Below are positions 39,801 to 44,517 of a stretch of 64,000 bases of DNA, piece by piece. A program made the translations under genes and the position numbers. Location of the stretch: positions 100,620,185 through 100,684,184 of the forward strand of contig OY755042.1 in assembly GCA_963576565.1 (NCBI GenBank). The letters run 5' to 3'. The notes under the pieces are model-generated. The model worked only from the letters and a program-made list of their open reading frames with translations, did not search any database and was not told the origin of the DNA. Position 1 is the first letter of the stretch, and each line of letters opens with the position of its first letter. Source of the DNA: Aspidapion aeneum (Eukaryota > Arthropoda > Insecta > Coleoptera > Brentidae).

Positions 39801-42510
39801 AAGAAAAGGTTCATTTACAGGTACAGCCGTTTCCGGGAACTTGGCAAGGGGCACTGCCGAGCCCCTTGATTATTAGTGAAGATACCTTTTAAAAAGGCAA
39901 AAAGGGCAAAAATGAGTAACAACAACAAACTATTGGAAATCAAAGAAAAAATATTATAATTAGCAAGAAAAATAAATTAAACTCAAATTATGTTTAGTAA
40001 AAGTGGGGTGATAACGGGTTTTCAAGGTTTTCAGCGAAACCAATTCTTCTATCAAAAAAAGTTAAATACAAAACTTATAGGCAATACAGAGGTCAACAAG
40101 TTTTTCATAAACAATTTTTTATATAATCTAAAATTTTTCGAGAAAAATTGGAAAATAAAACCGTTTTGTTTTTATAATTTTTTTTTGCTACACAGATTTT
40201 CCTACTAATTAAAAATTGTATATTTTTGGCTTAGAAAAATTTAAGCTTACCATAATGGAAATGACACTTGAAAATGCATATCAATATTTTTAATGTTTAA
40301 CACAATATTCATAACTAACACCACAGACAAAGAAATAGGTAATTGTCTTTGCTAATACAATCATACAATCTTTATCTGGCGTAATTGTATGTACCGAGCA
40401 CGTTATTCTGTTACTAATGCAAATGATATACCAAATTTAACATTTTCAAGAGTATTATTTTATAAAAGATAAACAATAATGTAATTCCCGGACAGTCATC
40501 AAATTTATAATTCCTAAAAAATGCTGCTGGAAATTCAGATATAAAATCGCGGCGTTTTTTGTTATTTTATTTTCGGAATTGCGATGTTTTAAAATTGCCA
40601 TTTTAAAGAGAGATTACACTGAAAAAAAAAATCAAATTTAGTTAACGTATTTTCTCGAAAATATTATTTTCTCTCAACTTAAGTCGACCTGTTTTTTATA
40701 TTGTTTTATTTGACGGGTTACCCCACTTTACAATACAAAGTACAGAGTTTTCTTTTACAATATATATATTATAGTTTTTTCTTAAAGAGATACTTAACAG
40801 TGTCTTTAAGTAATATATATTATTTATATATATGTAATTATGTTCCTAAGATATCACAGCTTAAGAGACTGTTGATTGAGTCTCTGTTTTTGTCCCCTAA
40901 TATTTTTTTAAAAGGAAATCAGGGTAGTATTAAAAAGTCTTGTTCATCATTCTATTTAAGGATTTTTACCCATATACTGAGTGGGCCAAAAAAAACCGGG
41001 CAATTTTTTTCATTATAACTTTTGAACTATATCATCGATTTTAATGGGACAAACCATCTCAAAATTCAAGATGACGGACGAAATTAAATTGTATCCCTCA
41101 AAAATGCTCGTTTAGTATTGCGTTGCGAACATGTTTAAATTATTTTTTTTCATTAGTACAAAAGCTGCATTCTTGCCACGCAGAAGAAGGTACAAATCAG
41201 CAAAATCGGTTCAGTGGTTTAAAAAAAAATATTTTTGCTTCTACCATTGTTTTGAATATATTACCTTGCCAATATCTGCATTTATTTCCTTATAAATTCA
41301 TTACTACCAAACCGATCTTGATGAAATAAAAAACATCCTGTTGAGAATTGATTATTTTTCATCACGATCAAAATTTATCGTCATCTTAAAATTTAAAATC
41401 ATACTTGATTTTTCAAAATGGTGTGTTTATTCTTAATTTCTTAAAATGATTTAGTTTTTTTAATTTAAAGAAAAGCACTACTTTTTCCCCGTACACAGGT
41501 TCTCAAAAAATCTATTTTTGTTTCAGTCATTGCTTTACAGATTATTACATTGCCAATCCTGTCTGCATTAATTTCCTTATAAACTCATTATTACTAAACC
41601 GATCTTAGTGAAATAAAAAAAAATCATGGTGAGAATTGATTGTTCTTTCAAGATTATATTTGAAATTTGACGCCATCTTAAAAGTTAAAATGTCGGACAG
41701 AATCATACCTGACTCTTCAAAGAGGCACGTTAATTCTTATTATTCGATAATTTTTAGTTTTTTTTTTAATTTATAAAAAGGCACTACTTTTCTCCCACTT
41801 AACAAGGTACAAAGTAATAAAATCGGTGAAGTGGTTCTCACAAAATCCGATTTTGTTTTAACCATTGTTTTACAAATTATACGATTGCCTTGCCAATCCT
41901 GTCTGCATTCAGTTCTTTATAAATTTATTATTACTGAACCGATTTTAGTGAAATAAAAAACATCATGGAGCAAACTGATTGATCTTTAATCAGCGTTGGC
42001 TGCTAATAAAAGTTTACCGTACATTTTATTCCTTAATGGCGCACTTTTTTCCTTCCATATGAAGCGGTTCAAACGCTAAATCCGGCCCTGGCTTTTTCTT
42101 TGCACGGCGCGAGACTTGGTAGGCCGTGGGCTTGCAATTGAACCAGCCATCGGCCATCGCCGACATGTCGACCGTCGGTTATCAAACATCACGCCGTAGG
42201 AGTTTAGGTGTCATAAAAAAGTACGGAGAAGATCAAGCACTACTTACCAATTCTGCGAAAGCATAGTGGGAGAGAAATAGGGCAAACCACCGGCCGCAGC
42301 ACCAGGTGGCGCAGCGCCACCGGTCAAAGCCGCCATCAGAGCGACATCTACCGACGTCATTCCGGCGGGAAGTTGGATACCACCACCTGAAGCGGTCGTT
42401 GCTGAAAATTTCCTCTTTCTCGAGAGCCTGTGAGGCGAAGAAACGCCGTTGTTGTCTTCGTTGTCGCTGCGACTGTCGGAAGAATCGGAGTCCGAAACTG
42501 GGCGGGGACT
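3298..42510 (-). CDS. Eip93F: E93 / Mblk-1-type pipsqueak-domain transcription factor (C-terminal part, 7 exons)
   Basis: Sequence-specific nuclear transcription factor of the ecdysone cascade; in insects E93 specifies adult metamorphosis and drives programmed cell death (family knowledge). Joined minus-strand exons are 42510-42248, 38233-38033, 9250-8178, 6817-6570, 6188-5791, 4397-4165 and 3563-3298. They total 2682 nt, 893 codons plus TGA. All introns are GT-AG with matching phases. Counting from the first in-window codon, there is a PLDLS CtBP-type motif near residue 121, a first RHF/psq helix-turn-helix at about 170-217 and a second at about 518-570. The paired psq domains, the motif [20 protein letters not shown] and the second-domain motif [16 protein letters not shown] identify the family. 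The N-terminus is missing because the first exon starts in phase 0 without an ATG. The first AATAAA I see after the stop on this strand is at 2357-2352, a possible poly(A) signal. Mobile elements fill the introns but none interrupts an exon. Confidence 0.9.
3564..4164 (-). other. Eip93F: E93 intron F-G
   Basis: GT-AG intron of 601 nt. The only internal structure I see is a short imperfect inverted pair CAGGTAACCT / AGGTTACC around 3691-3718. Confidence 0.7.
4165..4397 (-). CDS. Eip93F: E93 coding exon F
   Basis: The acceptor TTTTTTTTAG is before 4397 and the donor GTACAA|GTAAGT is after 4165. It is 233 nt. It reads [20 protein letters not shown], then [32 protein letters not shown] in consecutive blocks, ending [13 protein letters not shown]. 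The short amphipathic KALLEQL helix is leucine-rich but is not a canonical LxxLL nuclear-receptor box. Phase agrees with both neighbours: GG+T makes Gly, and A+GT makes Ser across the next intron. Confidence 0.87.
4799..5549 (+). pseudogene. RTE-like non-LTR retrotransposon fragment (RT C-terminus)
   Basis: Decayed reverse transcriptase of the endonuclease-RT type, lying in an E93 intron antisense to the gene. The frame opens with GYADDIALI (catalytic Y/F-A-D-D motif of RT), then [19 protein letters not shown] and MNYTKTKI. It continues after a frame break at about 5107 into [20 protein letters not shown] and [11 protein letters not shown]. The GRPxxRW tail and the closing DREEW..LGEAYVQ block (frame shifted) are typical of this LINE group. 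It is 5'-truncated before the RT core, with at least two frame breaks. Related copies lie at 30669-31446, 60533-61560 and 62945-63668. Confidence 0.85.
5550..5585 (+). repeat. Truncated tRNA-like SINE head
   Basis: Directly after the LINE 3' end comes CTTCGGTGGCTCAGTTGGGT AGAG, which contains a pol III A-box-like segment (TGGCTCAGTTGG). No B box follows, so this is only a fragment. It resembles the 5' side of the tRNA-like sequence at 16770. Confidence 0.45.
5791..6188 (-). CDS. Eip93F: E93 coding exon E (Pro/Ala-rich)
   Basis: The acceptor CCTTTTTAG is before 6188 and the donor AATGG|GTAAGT is after 5791. It is 398 nt, entering in phase 0 and leaving two bases. It begins [20 protein letters not shown] and continues [20 protein letters not shown], then an aromatic/proline stretch [18 protein letters not shown] and a helix [20 protein letters not shown]. 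This low-complexity, proline- and alanine-rich region resembles a transcription-factor activation or interaction segment. No enzymatic domain is visible. Confidence 0.88.
6570..6817 (-). CDS. Eip93F: E93 coding exon D (second RHF/pipsqueak domain)
   Basis: The acceptor CTTATTCCAG is before 6817 and the donor GCTCAA|GTAAGT is after 6570. The 248 nt begin by completing Gly and end in phase 0. It encodes [20 protein letters not shown] followed by [20 protein letters not shown] and [20 protein letters not shown]. This is the second DNA-binding helix-turn-helix of E93, with a basic C-terminal extension that could also act in nuclear import. The presence of both psq domains in tandem is what separates E93/Mblk-1 from single-domain psq proteins. 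Confidence 0.92.
6818..8177 (-). other. Eip93F: E93 intron C-D with degenerate tandem repeat
   Basis: GT-AG intron of 1360 nt. From about 7540 to 8166 it contains three diverged copies of a roughly 185-210-bp unit, recognisable by AGAATTGGAAGAACAT, AACTCAGGAATT and AAATACTTTCTTGCCAACCT. The remainder (6818-7540) has no gene or repeat I can name. Confidence 0.65.
7540..8166. repeat. Degenerate tandem repeat, about 200-bp unit
   Basis: GAAAACTCAGGAATT occurs at 7567 and 7752, and a diverged form (GTAAACTCAAAAATT) at about 7963. GGAAGAACAT follows TAAGAATT or TAGAATT at the end of each unit. The repeat ends only about 12 bp before the E93 exon C donor side, so the array abuts the splice junction. 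Confidence 0.65.
8178..9250 (-). CDS. Eip93F: E93 coding exon C (first RHF/pipsqueak DNA-binding domain)
   Basis: This is the largest exon, 1073 nt. The acceptor is TTTAATTTCAG before 9250 and the donor AAAG|GTAAATA is after 8178. It opens (S)[19 protein letters not shown] and carries the first helix-turn-helix of psq type, with [10 protein letters not shown] as helix 1 and [19 protein letters not shown] as the recognition region. An acidic segment ([10 protein letters not shown]) follows, then leucine-rich helices around [13 protein letters not shown], and a Ser/Pro-rich linker with [15 protein letters not shown], ending GGQSSGGKG. The ATG in KPRMSA sits seven codons into the exon and could serve a shorter isoform with an alternative first exon; nothing here proves that. 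The intron upstream is 28.8 kb. Confidence 0.93.
9355..9830. mobile_element. Possible TIR element (CGCACCGACTTTT ends)
   Basis: GGGCTCATCGCACCGACTTT at about 9406-9425 is mirrored by AAAAGTCGGTGCAATGGCCC at about 9792-9811. An AAATTTCGGTGCAACG-like core lies in between. The preceding block CGGACTTCCATTGTCTTTAT also occurs in the palindrome at 23260, so several elements may be juxtaposed. There is no ORF and the boundaries are uncertain. Confidence 0.5.
10411..12975. mobile_element. CGAGA-rich TIR element, interrupted copy
   Basis: It starts at TA followed by GTGTTGCCGCTAAGACGAGA and a run of CTCTCG/CGAGAG palindromic motifs to about 10568, then matches the copy at 15141-15996 from about 12225 onward, including CTTGCGGAAATTAG and GGAAAATTCAGAT. 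The right end shows the same CGAGACGAGAG clusters (12882-12960) but the terminal GGCAACAC is lost. It is split by the insertion at 10648-12022. It is non-coding in both copies, hence probably non-autonomous. Confidence 0.7.
10648..12022. mobile_element. TIR DNA element inserted in the CGAGA-rich element
   Basis: The left end TACAGTGGGGGCCAAAAAAA and the reverse complement of the right end, TACCGGGTGGGCCAAAAAAA, match, followed by mirrored AACTTTTGAA and GGACAAACTGC blocks. Internal inverted pairs recur (ATCATGGTGAGAATTGATTG, AATCCTGTCTGCATT). It is about 1.37 kb and has no ORF. A second copy starts at 40975. TA at each end would fit Tc1/mariner-type insertion (inference). Confidence 0.75.
13374..14175. 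mobile_element. pogo/Tigger-like element remnant
   Basis: The left end CAGTGAAACCTCCTATAAGC and the right end (reverse complement AGTAAAACCTCTCCTTGCGG) form an imperfect TIR. The AAGCGGAC / GTCCGC repeats near both ends are characteristic. On the minus strand a decayed frame near 13640-13780 reads [14 protein letters not shown]; the related copy at 37800 has [20 protein letters not shown], which looks like the N-terminal helix-turn-helix of pogo-type transposases. Only this N-terminal piece survives, and a 159-bp MITE interrupts it. Confidence 0.75.
13473..13631. mobile_element. 159-bp MITE nested in the pogo-like remnant
   Basis: Perfect TIRs of about 25 bp begin CAGTGTACTCCGGTTATAAC and end with its reverse complement. 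TA flanks lie at 13471-13472 and 13632-13633. The homologous stretch of the related element near 37885-37912 lacks the insert and reads through TTTTAATATATATTTATT in reverse, so it is an empty-site paralogue. The TIR and TA target fit pogo-family MITEs. Confidence 0.85.
15141..15996. mobile_element. CGAGA-rich TIR element, complete copy
   Basis: TA-GTGTTGCCGCCGAGACGAG at the left and CTCGTCTCGCGGCAACAC-TA at the right give a TIR with a TA target duplication (15141-15142, 15995-15996). The arms are packed with CGAGACGAGAG and CTCTCG. The 850-bp body is non-coding and matches 12225-12960 of the other copy, including AAAACTTTTCCACAGCTTT and the TGTATGTATGCATATAC block. Confidence 0.8.
15999..16130 (-). 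repeat. Hairpin-module repeat (AGCTCACAC family)
   Basis: Read on the minus strand it has TTAGCTCACACATATAGTAT, then the ATGGTGATC block and TCAGATGATTTTGAAAC, matching 21690-21825 on the plus strand. The (CTGT)n tail of that copy is absent here. Confidence 0.65.
16380..16630. repeat. ACAGGGT-ended repeat fragment
   Basis: ATACAGGGTCAGATAACTCT at about 16404 and GCACAGGGTGTTATTGAATA near 16597 mark fragments with the ACAGGGTG terminus seen in the intact element at 25204. There is no ORF. Confidence 0.4.
16770..16842 (+). tRNA. tRNA-like sequence (possible tRNA or tRNA-derived SINE head)
   Basis: A 73-nt cloverleaf can be drawn. The acceptor TCTTCGG/CCGAAGA (7 bp) has discriminator C. The D stem is GTTC/GAGC. 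The anticodon stem TTTGC/GCAAG encloses loop GTACAGA (nominal anticodon ACA, which would be Cys). A variable AGATT follows, then the T arm GCGGG-TTCGAGT-CCCGG with one G-G mismatch and the B box GGTTCGAGTCC. T-rich sequence follows (CCTTTTTTC), a possible pol III terminator. Against a functional gene are the D loop lacking GG, the T-stem mismatch and an unusual Cys anticodon. It may be a SINE head or a decayed tRNA. Confidence 0.4.
17470..18055 (-). mobile_element. Decayed retroposon, GC-rich body with TAC-repeat tail
   Basis: On the minus strand, broken basic frames ([36 protein letters not shown]) end in a (CTA)n tail at about 17480-17500. The block GGTCTGGCGACTATCACATG followed by GCGCCCTTTTCGC also occurs at 24190-24226 in the element whose ends are defined by target duplications. 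I do not recognise the protein. Plus-strand frames here, up to 117 codons, are shadows. Confidence 0.55.
18590..19290. repeat. Degenerate tandem repeat, about 280-305-bp unit
   Basis: TGACGTCAAATCCAAGATGG at 18620, TTACGTCATAAATCCAAGAT at about 18928 and TGACGTCATAAATTTTTAAA at about 19199 begin three units. Each is followed by AACTTTTG and TTTACAGAAAAACTGTAAAT-like blocks and preceded in units 2-3 by CTCAAATTTGAG. There is no ORF. Confidence 0.65.
19658..20898. mobile_element. Older repeat hosting the mariner
   Basis: AGTGGCGAATGCAATGGAGG GGCAG at the left and GGATCCGCCACTGCCCC at the right form a weak inverted pair around the mariner. Similar GTGGCG(G/T)A starts occur at 17362, 31492 and elsewhere, so this looks like a common older element split by the mariner. 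The boundaries are tentative. Confidence 0.4.
19876..20788 (-). mobile_element. Internally deleted mariner transposon
   Basis: Perfect 12-bp ends CGAGGGTGGATC / GATCCACCCTCG are flanked by TA at 19874-19875 and 20789-20790. On the minus strand, an N-terminal segment from about 20675 carries the helix-turn-helix region ([20 protein letters not shown]) and breaks at [20 protein letters not shown]. The C-terminal segment 20265-19954 reads [11 protein letters not shown] and [20 protein letters not shown]. From HDN to PCD there are 34 intervening residues, the second half of the DD34D signature. The first catalytic Asp region is missing by deletion, plus a frame break, so the copy is inactive. Confidence 0.93.
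21120..21210 (+). repeat. Repeat-family end (CTAGCCCGCGTAGCAATAGC)
   Basis: TTACCTTCCTAGCCCGCGTA GCAATAGCTAG and GAAGGTATTATTTTCGACGA match, in reverse, about 30560-30630. Both copies lead into the GAACCGATTTTCATAAAATT-type family listed at 22430, 23460 and 30190, so they are probably one element end. Confidence 0.55.
21692..21727. repeat. Perfect hairpin, 14-bp arms
   Basis: AGCTCACACTACTA pairs with TAGTAGTGTGAGCT across an 8-base loop. It is the start of a module followed by ATGGTGATCC, a TTTCAGATGATTTTGAAAC block and a (CTGT)n array. Related hairpins are at 16084-16124 and 22374-22414. Confidence 0.85.
21827..21897. repeat. (CTGT)n microsatellite
   Basis: About 70 bp of CTGT repeats with a few TATG variants. 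It sits inside the hairpin module and is directly followed by AACGACCAACCCGCATAACT. Confidence 0.95.
22024..22365. repeat. Three-copy tandem repeat, about 115-bp unit
   Basis: GGTGGGGGTAGATT starts at 22024, 22142 and 22257. Each unit continues with GAAAATATGGCGTGT (or a variant), ATATCAAACGAAAGGTAA and GAGTCTGGAGTT. It lies between the (CTGT)n module and the next AGCTCACAC hairpin. Confidence 0.85.
22374..22414. repeat. Hairpin of the AGCTCACAC family
   Basis: AGCTCACAC and GTGTGAGCT enclose a partly self-complementary 23-base interior. It marks the boundary between the tandem array and the next repeat. Confidence 0.7.
22430..22840 (+). repeat. Interspersed repeat (AACCGATTTTCATAAAATTT family), copy 1
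   Basis: The landmarks AACCGATTTTCATAAAATTT, TTCAGGTAAAATAGTG, AAATCCATTAATTC, GAAATATAGTAGACTATATT, AGAGCTTTAGTTTC and TCATGGATCCATTTATT recur in the same order in reverse at 30190-30510, and the first half recurs at 23460-23700. It is non-coding. Confidence 0.75.
23260..23443. repeat. 184-bp palindrome (foldback element)
   Basis: The arms run from ATAAAATTTCGGACTTTCAT through AAAACACGCCGTTTCGGTTA to a short loop at about 23332-23370 and back, with few mismatches. The outer CGGACTTTCATTGTCTTTAT block also occurs at 9367, suggesting a transposon terminus. No target duplication is evident. Confidence 0.8.
23460..23700 (+). repeat. AACCGATTTTCATAAAATTT family, copy 2 (partial)
   Basis: It has GAACCGATTTTCATGAAATT, TTCAGGTAAAATAGTG and TTTTGGTCAAAATCCATTAA as in the 22430 copy, then diverges after about 23650. 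The 93-codon plus-strand frame that follows (23636-23917) has no recognisable domain. Confidence 0.65.
24006..24142 (+). mobile_element. Short retroposon tail between 15-bp direct repeats
   Basis: The 137-bp insert ends AATAAATAAATTGAATTGAA-like, a LINE-type 3' tail. It is bounded by TGACAAGGACTATAG at 23991-24005 and 24143-24157. It looks like a strongly 5'-truncated LINE 3' end. Confidence 0.75.
24158..24824 (-). mobile_element. 667-bp retroposon between 15-bp direct repeats
   Basis: It is bounded by TGACAAGGACTATAG at 24143-24157 and 24825-24839. Read on the minus strand it starts GGGCGGCAGGGTAGTGCCGT, which is tRNA-like, with a possible B-box-like AGGTTCCAGGCT near 24770, and ends in a (TAC/TAT)n tail. 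The body shares GGTCT(A/G)GCGACTA and GCGCCCTTTTCGC with 17510-17550. A tRNA-derived SINE or short LINE is inferred. The 76-codon plus frame inside has no known domain. Confidence 0.65.
25204..25788. mobile_element. 585-bp MITE with ACAGGGTGTTCGGC ends
   Basis: TATACAGGGTGTTCGGCACA at the left is mirrored by TGTGCCGAACACCCTGTATA at the right. Inverted similarity extends about 120 bp inward (CAACCTTGG, GGGTCCTAAGAGTCACGGCT). There is no ORF. TACAGGGTG ends are widespread in arthropod MITEs; other fragments with this terminus lie near 16404, 16597 and 36938. Confidence 0.88.
26038..26428 (+). mobile_element. tRNA-derived SINE with 13-bp target duplication
   Basis: It starts GTGTAGCCGTGGTGGCTCAG (A box in TGGCTCAGTGCG) and has B box GGTTCGATCCC at about 26111-26121. 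A GC-rich body follows, ending in an A10 run. AACCACTTGAGAA flanks it at 26025-26037 and 26429-26441, an exact target duplication. The pol III promoter boxes are intact, so it may be relatively young. Confidence 0.9.
26470..27560. repeat. Interspersed repeat with internal 125-140-bp tandem units
   Basis: The end carries GGGGGCACGGCAGTGCTGCG. Inside are units with CCCCTATAATTGTAAAGTTA, AACATTGCCCACTTCC and ACGCTAGAGAG, recurring near 26850, 26980 and 27120. The tail from 27340 has TACGCGAAAATGGTATTCCG. In reverse, the same order of blocks is found at 38388-39880. Confidence 0.6.
28450..28735 (-). mobile_element. About 285-bp mobile repeat, copy 1
   Basis: GTAAACTTCTTTAGGCGCGT at the left and GTGGTCTTAAGCACACACAA at the right. 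It is the reverse-complement counterpart of 30821-31102, which interrupts a LINE. GAACTCTTCTGTGTACTGGC and GCGAAATTAATAATACTGG (reverse) are shared. It is non-coding. Confidence 0.75.
30190..30630 (-). repeat. AACCGATTTTCATAAAATTT family, copy 3 with element end
   Basis: In reverse it follows the order of copy 1, including AATAAATGGATCCACGATGT (reverse of the TCATGGATCCATTTATT block), and ends with the CTAGCCATTGCTGCGCGGGC / AAGAAGGTA end seen at 21130. Confidence 0.7.
30669..31446 (+). pseudogene. RTE-like LINE fragment split by a 282-bp insertion
   Basis: It matches the 4799 copy from CAAATCAAGAAAACAGCTTT ([12 protein letters not shown] region) to about 30820, then resumes at 31103 with AGTCCCAAAGATCAATGGAA ([13 protein letters not shown]) and runs through RSRGRPQMR to the [10 protein letters not shown] end. 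The reading frame is broken many times. The interruption is the 30821-31102 mobile repeat. Confidence 0.8.
30821..31102 (+). mobile_element. About 282-bp mobile repeat, copy 2, inserted in a LINE
   Basis: It runs from ATTGTGTGTGCTTAAGACCA to AAGAAGTTTACATTTCAACC. The flanking LINE sequence (GGATAAGGTAA | AAGTCCCAAAGATC) is otherwise contiguous with the other LINE copies, so insertion is clear. The copy at 28450-28735 is in the opposite orientation. The 81-codon frame across it is not conserved. Confidence 0.78.
31830..32168 (-). repeat. Two-copy repeat with conserved short frame, copy A
   Basis: Read on the minus strand: GTTGCCGGTTCTATCCTTAG, a GTACATTGTTTG block, then ATG and a frame [20 protein letters not shown] followed by [17 protein letters not shown], then stop after a deletion. 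It matches 50755-51150 closely. The family is unknown to me. Confidence 0.65.
32200..32885 (-). pseudogene. LINE fragment encoding RNase H C-terminus and zinc motif
   Basis: An uninterrupted frame from about 32885 to the stop near 32287 reads [20 protein letters not shown], with the [12 protein letters not shown]ase H catalytic-region motif (His and Asp). It ends in [19 protein letters not shown], a CCHC-type zinc motif typical of RNase-H-bearing non-LTR elements (R1/LOA/jockey-like). The 3' UTR continues to about 32205 (GACAGTCGCACC). Endonuclease and RT are absent, so it is 5'-truncated. The frame is intact over about 190 codons, suggesting a recent insertion. Confidence 0.85.
33450..34715. 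repeat. Satellite-like tandem array, about 169-bp unit
   Basis: About seven to eight units. The landmark TTTGCCATTTTGGTCTTATG starts near 33456, 33627, 33722, 33891, 34061, 34231, 34397 and 34565. The spacing is 166-171 bp except one shortened interval of 95 bp. Each unit carries CCCTATACTAAAAATC, GAATCTCAACTCAATCTGTG, GACCCCACCATACTGCAACT and AAACTGCATAGTTTGAAAAA. There is no coding. The unit length resembles nucleosomal-length satellites. Confidence 0.92.
35612..35742. mobile_element. About 130-bp foldback MITE
   Basis: CCCGGTTCCCACCTACGAC near 35619 pairs with GTCGTAGGTGGGAACCGGG near 35719-35737. The pairing continues through TTCTCGTG(C/G)GTGCCC nearly to the centre. It is more GC-rich than its surroundings. 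Confidence 0.85.
37550..37990 (+). mobile_element. pogo/Tigger-like remnant, copy 2
   Basis: The right end TCCACTTATAGGAGGTTTCA C is the reverse complement of the 13374 left end. AAGCGGAC repeats occur at 37924 and 37943. A plus-strand frame reads [24 protein letters not shown], the start of a pogo-type transposase helix-turn-helix. It is truncated at about 37550 and lacks the nested MITE present in the 13374 copy. It ends 43 bp before the E93 exon B donor. Confidence 0.75.
38033..38233 (-). CDS. Eip93F: E93 coding exon B (CtBP-type PLDLS motif)
   Basis: The acceptor TTGTTAG is before 38233 and the donor TTTCAG|GTAAG is after 38033. The first base completes Trp with the preceding exon, giving [10 protein letters not shown]; the 201 nt leave AG, which joins T of the next exon to make Ser. 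The product contains [11 protein letters not shown]-x-DLS is the consensus for recruiting the corepressor CtBP, a motif reported for this family, so a repressor-interaction role is likely but inferred. A pogo/Tigger-like remnant ends only about 43 bp beyond the donor. Confidence 0.88.
38388..39880 (-). repeat. Reverse copy of the 26470 repeat, with a foldback segment
   Basis: 38388-38680 is itself an inverted repeat (TATGCGAAAATGGTATTCCG against its mirror near 38660). Then come reversed tandem blocks (ATAACTTTGTATGTATAGG, ATCTCTAGCGTTTCTCG). The end is CAAGGGGCACTGCCGAGCCC CTTG near 39843-39870, which holds the hairpin CAAGGGGC/GCCCCTTG. Confidence 0.6.
40975..41998. mobile_element. Second copy of the GGGCCAAAAAAAACCGGGCA TIR element
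   Basis: It begins TACTGAGTGGGCCAAAAAAA ACCGGGCA, then AACTTTTGAACTATATCATC, and holds the repeated blocks ATCATGGTGAGAATTGATTG and CCAATCCTGTCTGCATT. The right TIR is missing (sequence changes after about 41990). It is non-coding. Confidence 0.72.
42248..42510 (-). CDS. Eip93F: E93 coding exon A (Ser/Asp-rich, NLS-like)
   Basis: The acceptor is a pyrimidine-rich tract ending TTTTGCAG before 42510 and the donor is TTG|GTAAGTA after 42248. The 263 nt start in phase 0 and leave two bases (TG) for the next exon. The product opens [20 protein letters not shown], continues with a basic SRKRKF patch (NLS-like), then an Ala/Gly/Pro-rich stretch ending at TMLSQN. Reading further upstream is open to 42603 but runs into the polypyrimidine tract, so I do not extend the exon. 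Two internal ATGs exist (in PAGMTS and ALMAAL) but the residues before them look like real protein, so this is an internal exon rather than the start. Confidence 0.85.
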
Positions 42511-43349
42511 CTGCAAAAGAAGAAGAAAAATTATTAATAAAAAAATTATTATAACAGGATGGGCGTAAACCGTTGGGGCTCGGAGCGCGGGCTTCCCCCA
42601 CATCTATTTTGTTTCAGATATTTTCTACATATTTAAATAAAAAAATAAAATAGCATAAAATATGACATCATGGGGCCTCGGCCCCCCATGGCTTTTTTCT
42701 GGGTGATCCACTGTATTACATTTAAAGCAAAAATACGGCAAATTCATGTTCCGTTTGAATTTCATTGACTGATTTTAACAAATCTGGTTTGAAGGGGAGA
42801 ACAGCTGCCTCCCCTTGCCCCACCCCCTGTATACGCCCTTGTTTATACGTCTTTTTAACACATTAGCAAAGAACTCTAAATATGTTATTTTCTTATGAGT
42901 TTTCTTTACAATTTACAAATATAACACTGGTAATCCCAAGTTACCAATTTGTACACCGTTCAATGGATAATGTTATCTTCTTTATTTTATGATGTTTTTT
43001 TTTGTAAAATGCTCTGGTATAGAGATATTACCAAAAACATTTAAAAATAGCTAAATTGTCGAAAAAAAATCTTATAACTTTCCTGAAAAAACTCAGACAT
43101 CAGAATGTGCTTTAAAATTCCAAAACTCTTAAGAATAAAATATTTGTGTAATATTTTATTAAAATAGGTTTCGGCATTCTTAAGTTATATCGCTAGTATC
43201 CGGACTGATAAACAGACAGAATCGTAAAACAGAAATGGAATTTCGAAGCATAGAAACACCTGAAAATGTTAACATTTTATTTTTGCAACAATACATAACT
43301 GTTCTTGACAAAGGAAGTCAAAATTAAAATAAATTAAATAATTAAGTGC

Positions 43350-43870
43350 TTTATTATTGAAAAATATTGAAACCAGTATGGAGATATGGTATTCAACCAC
43401 GGGGCTCTACTAAAGAGAATAACATTTTAGTTTTACAGATATTTTAAAAGAAACATTTTAATGCACCTTCGTACGTTCGAAATACTGACCTTCATCGGGA
43501 TCTAAAATCGAAACTGTTGCAGGGACTATAAAAAAGTACGCAAAAAGCTATGAAGATAGACTTCATCGACATGTGAATATGGAAGCAACAATTAAGCTTC
43601 TAGACAATACTATGCTATTTCGAAGACTGAAAAGAGGGAAGCCGTTTGAGCTAGTAACTAAATGAATTATATAAAACAAAATAATGATATAAACACGACA
43701 CAATTGCGAGTAACAAACGAAGCAAAGCGGGGAGAAATGTTGAGTGAACCCTTAGTTTAAATCTAACTTTTCTAGTAAATTAAGTTAAAACAAAATTGCT
43801 AATTAGTCTTATTGGCTAAATACAATATAATAAATAAATACAATAAACATAGTGCGTTTGACAAATAAAA
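43350..43870 (+). pseudogene. Jockey-like LINE 3' end
   Basis: Blocks shared with 56880-57310 include GAGATATGGTATTCAA, AAGTACGCAAAAAGC, AGACTTCATCGACATGTGAA TATGGAAGCAA and ACGAAGCAAAGCGGG. The protein sense (R-LHRHVNMEA-IKLLDNTM) is the C-terminal end of jockey-type RT polyproteins. It is heavily decayed and 5'-truncated. Confidence 0.72.
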
Positions 43871-44517
43871 AAAATTCTCATTGGTAAAAATAAAGAGAGA
43901 ATGTGAGTTATGCTTGTGTTTGTGCATTAATTAATGCGTAAACCAGGCTTAATTCGTCAGACCACAAAGTTAAATATAAACCTAACACAATCAAATTGGC
44001 GAAGCAGATTATATCGCTAAAAAGAGCGTAAAAAGATGCATAAAGTTTCTAAAATCTCGTTTTATAACAAAAATTTTAATATAATTATACGCATCAATTA
44101 AAACGGTGTTTTTGTTAATTTTGGTTTTAGAAATATATTTACTTTGAAATAAATACTAATGAATAGTAAAATACTAGGATTAATGCATTCGGCCACACTG
44201 TTCATTACACCAAAAAAGAAGGATATAAATTAAATCCGATTTTATTATACAGTACATATTATGAAAAGTGGTAAAGTAAATTTTTGTAACATGTTATTAA
44301 TTATAATTTGTTTCATCGAGAAAATACAATTGATCATAACCTAATTGTTGTACAGACGGTTTCACAAATAATGTCGTTACTAAAATTTTTAGGGATAAAA
44401 GTTCAAGTCCACTTGACAATAATGCTATATCGATATTATAGGCCCATCCTTTCATGTCTCCTGTCGTTTACACCACGTTTACACTTACTCTGTCGTGTTA
44501 ACTCAAAAGGGTGATCT

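Larger units (their letters stand above)
38234..42247 (-). other. Eip93F: E93 intron A-B
   Basis: GT-AG intron of 4014 nt containing the reverse copy of the 26470 repeat (38388-39880) and a copy of the 10648 TIR element (40975-41998). The rest, 39880-40970, is AT-rich with a plus frame of 105 codons that I do not recognise and regard as chance. Confidence 0.7.

Noticed and set aside
40701..41018. 105-codon plus frame rich in Tyr/Phe/Leu
   Set aside because: AT-rich chance frame that runs into a TIR element; no recognisable motif.
42511..42603. Upstream extension of E93 exon A to an ATG at 42603
   Set aside because: The extension translates the polypyrimidine tract (IIIFLLIIFLLLL) directly before a good AG acceptor, so it is intron.
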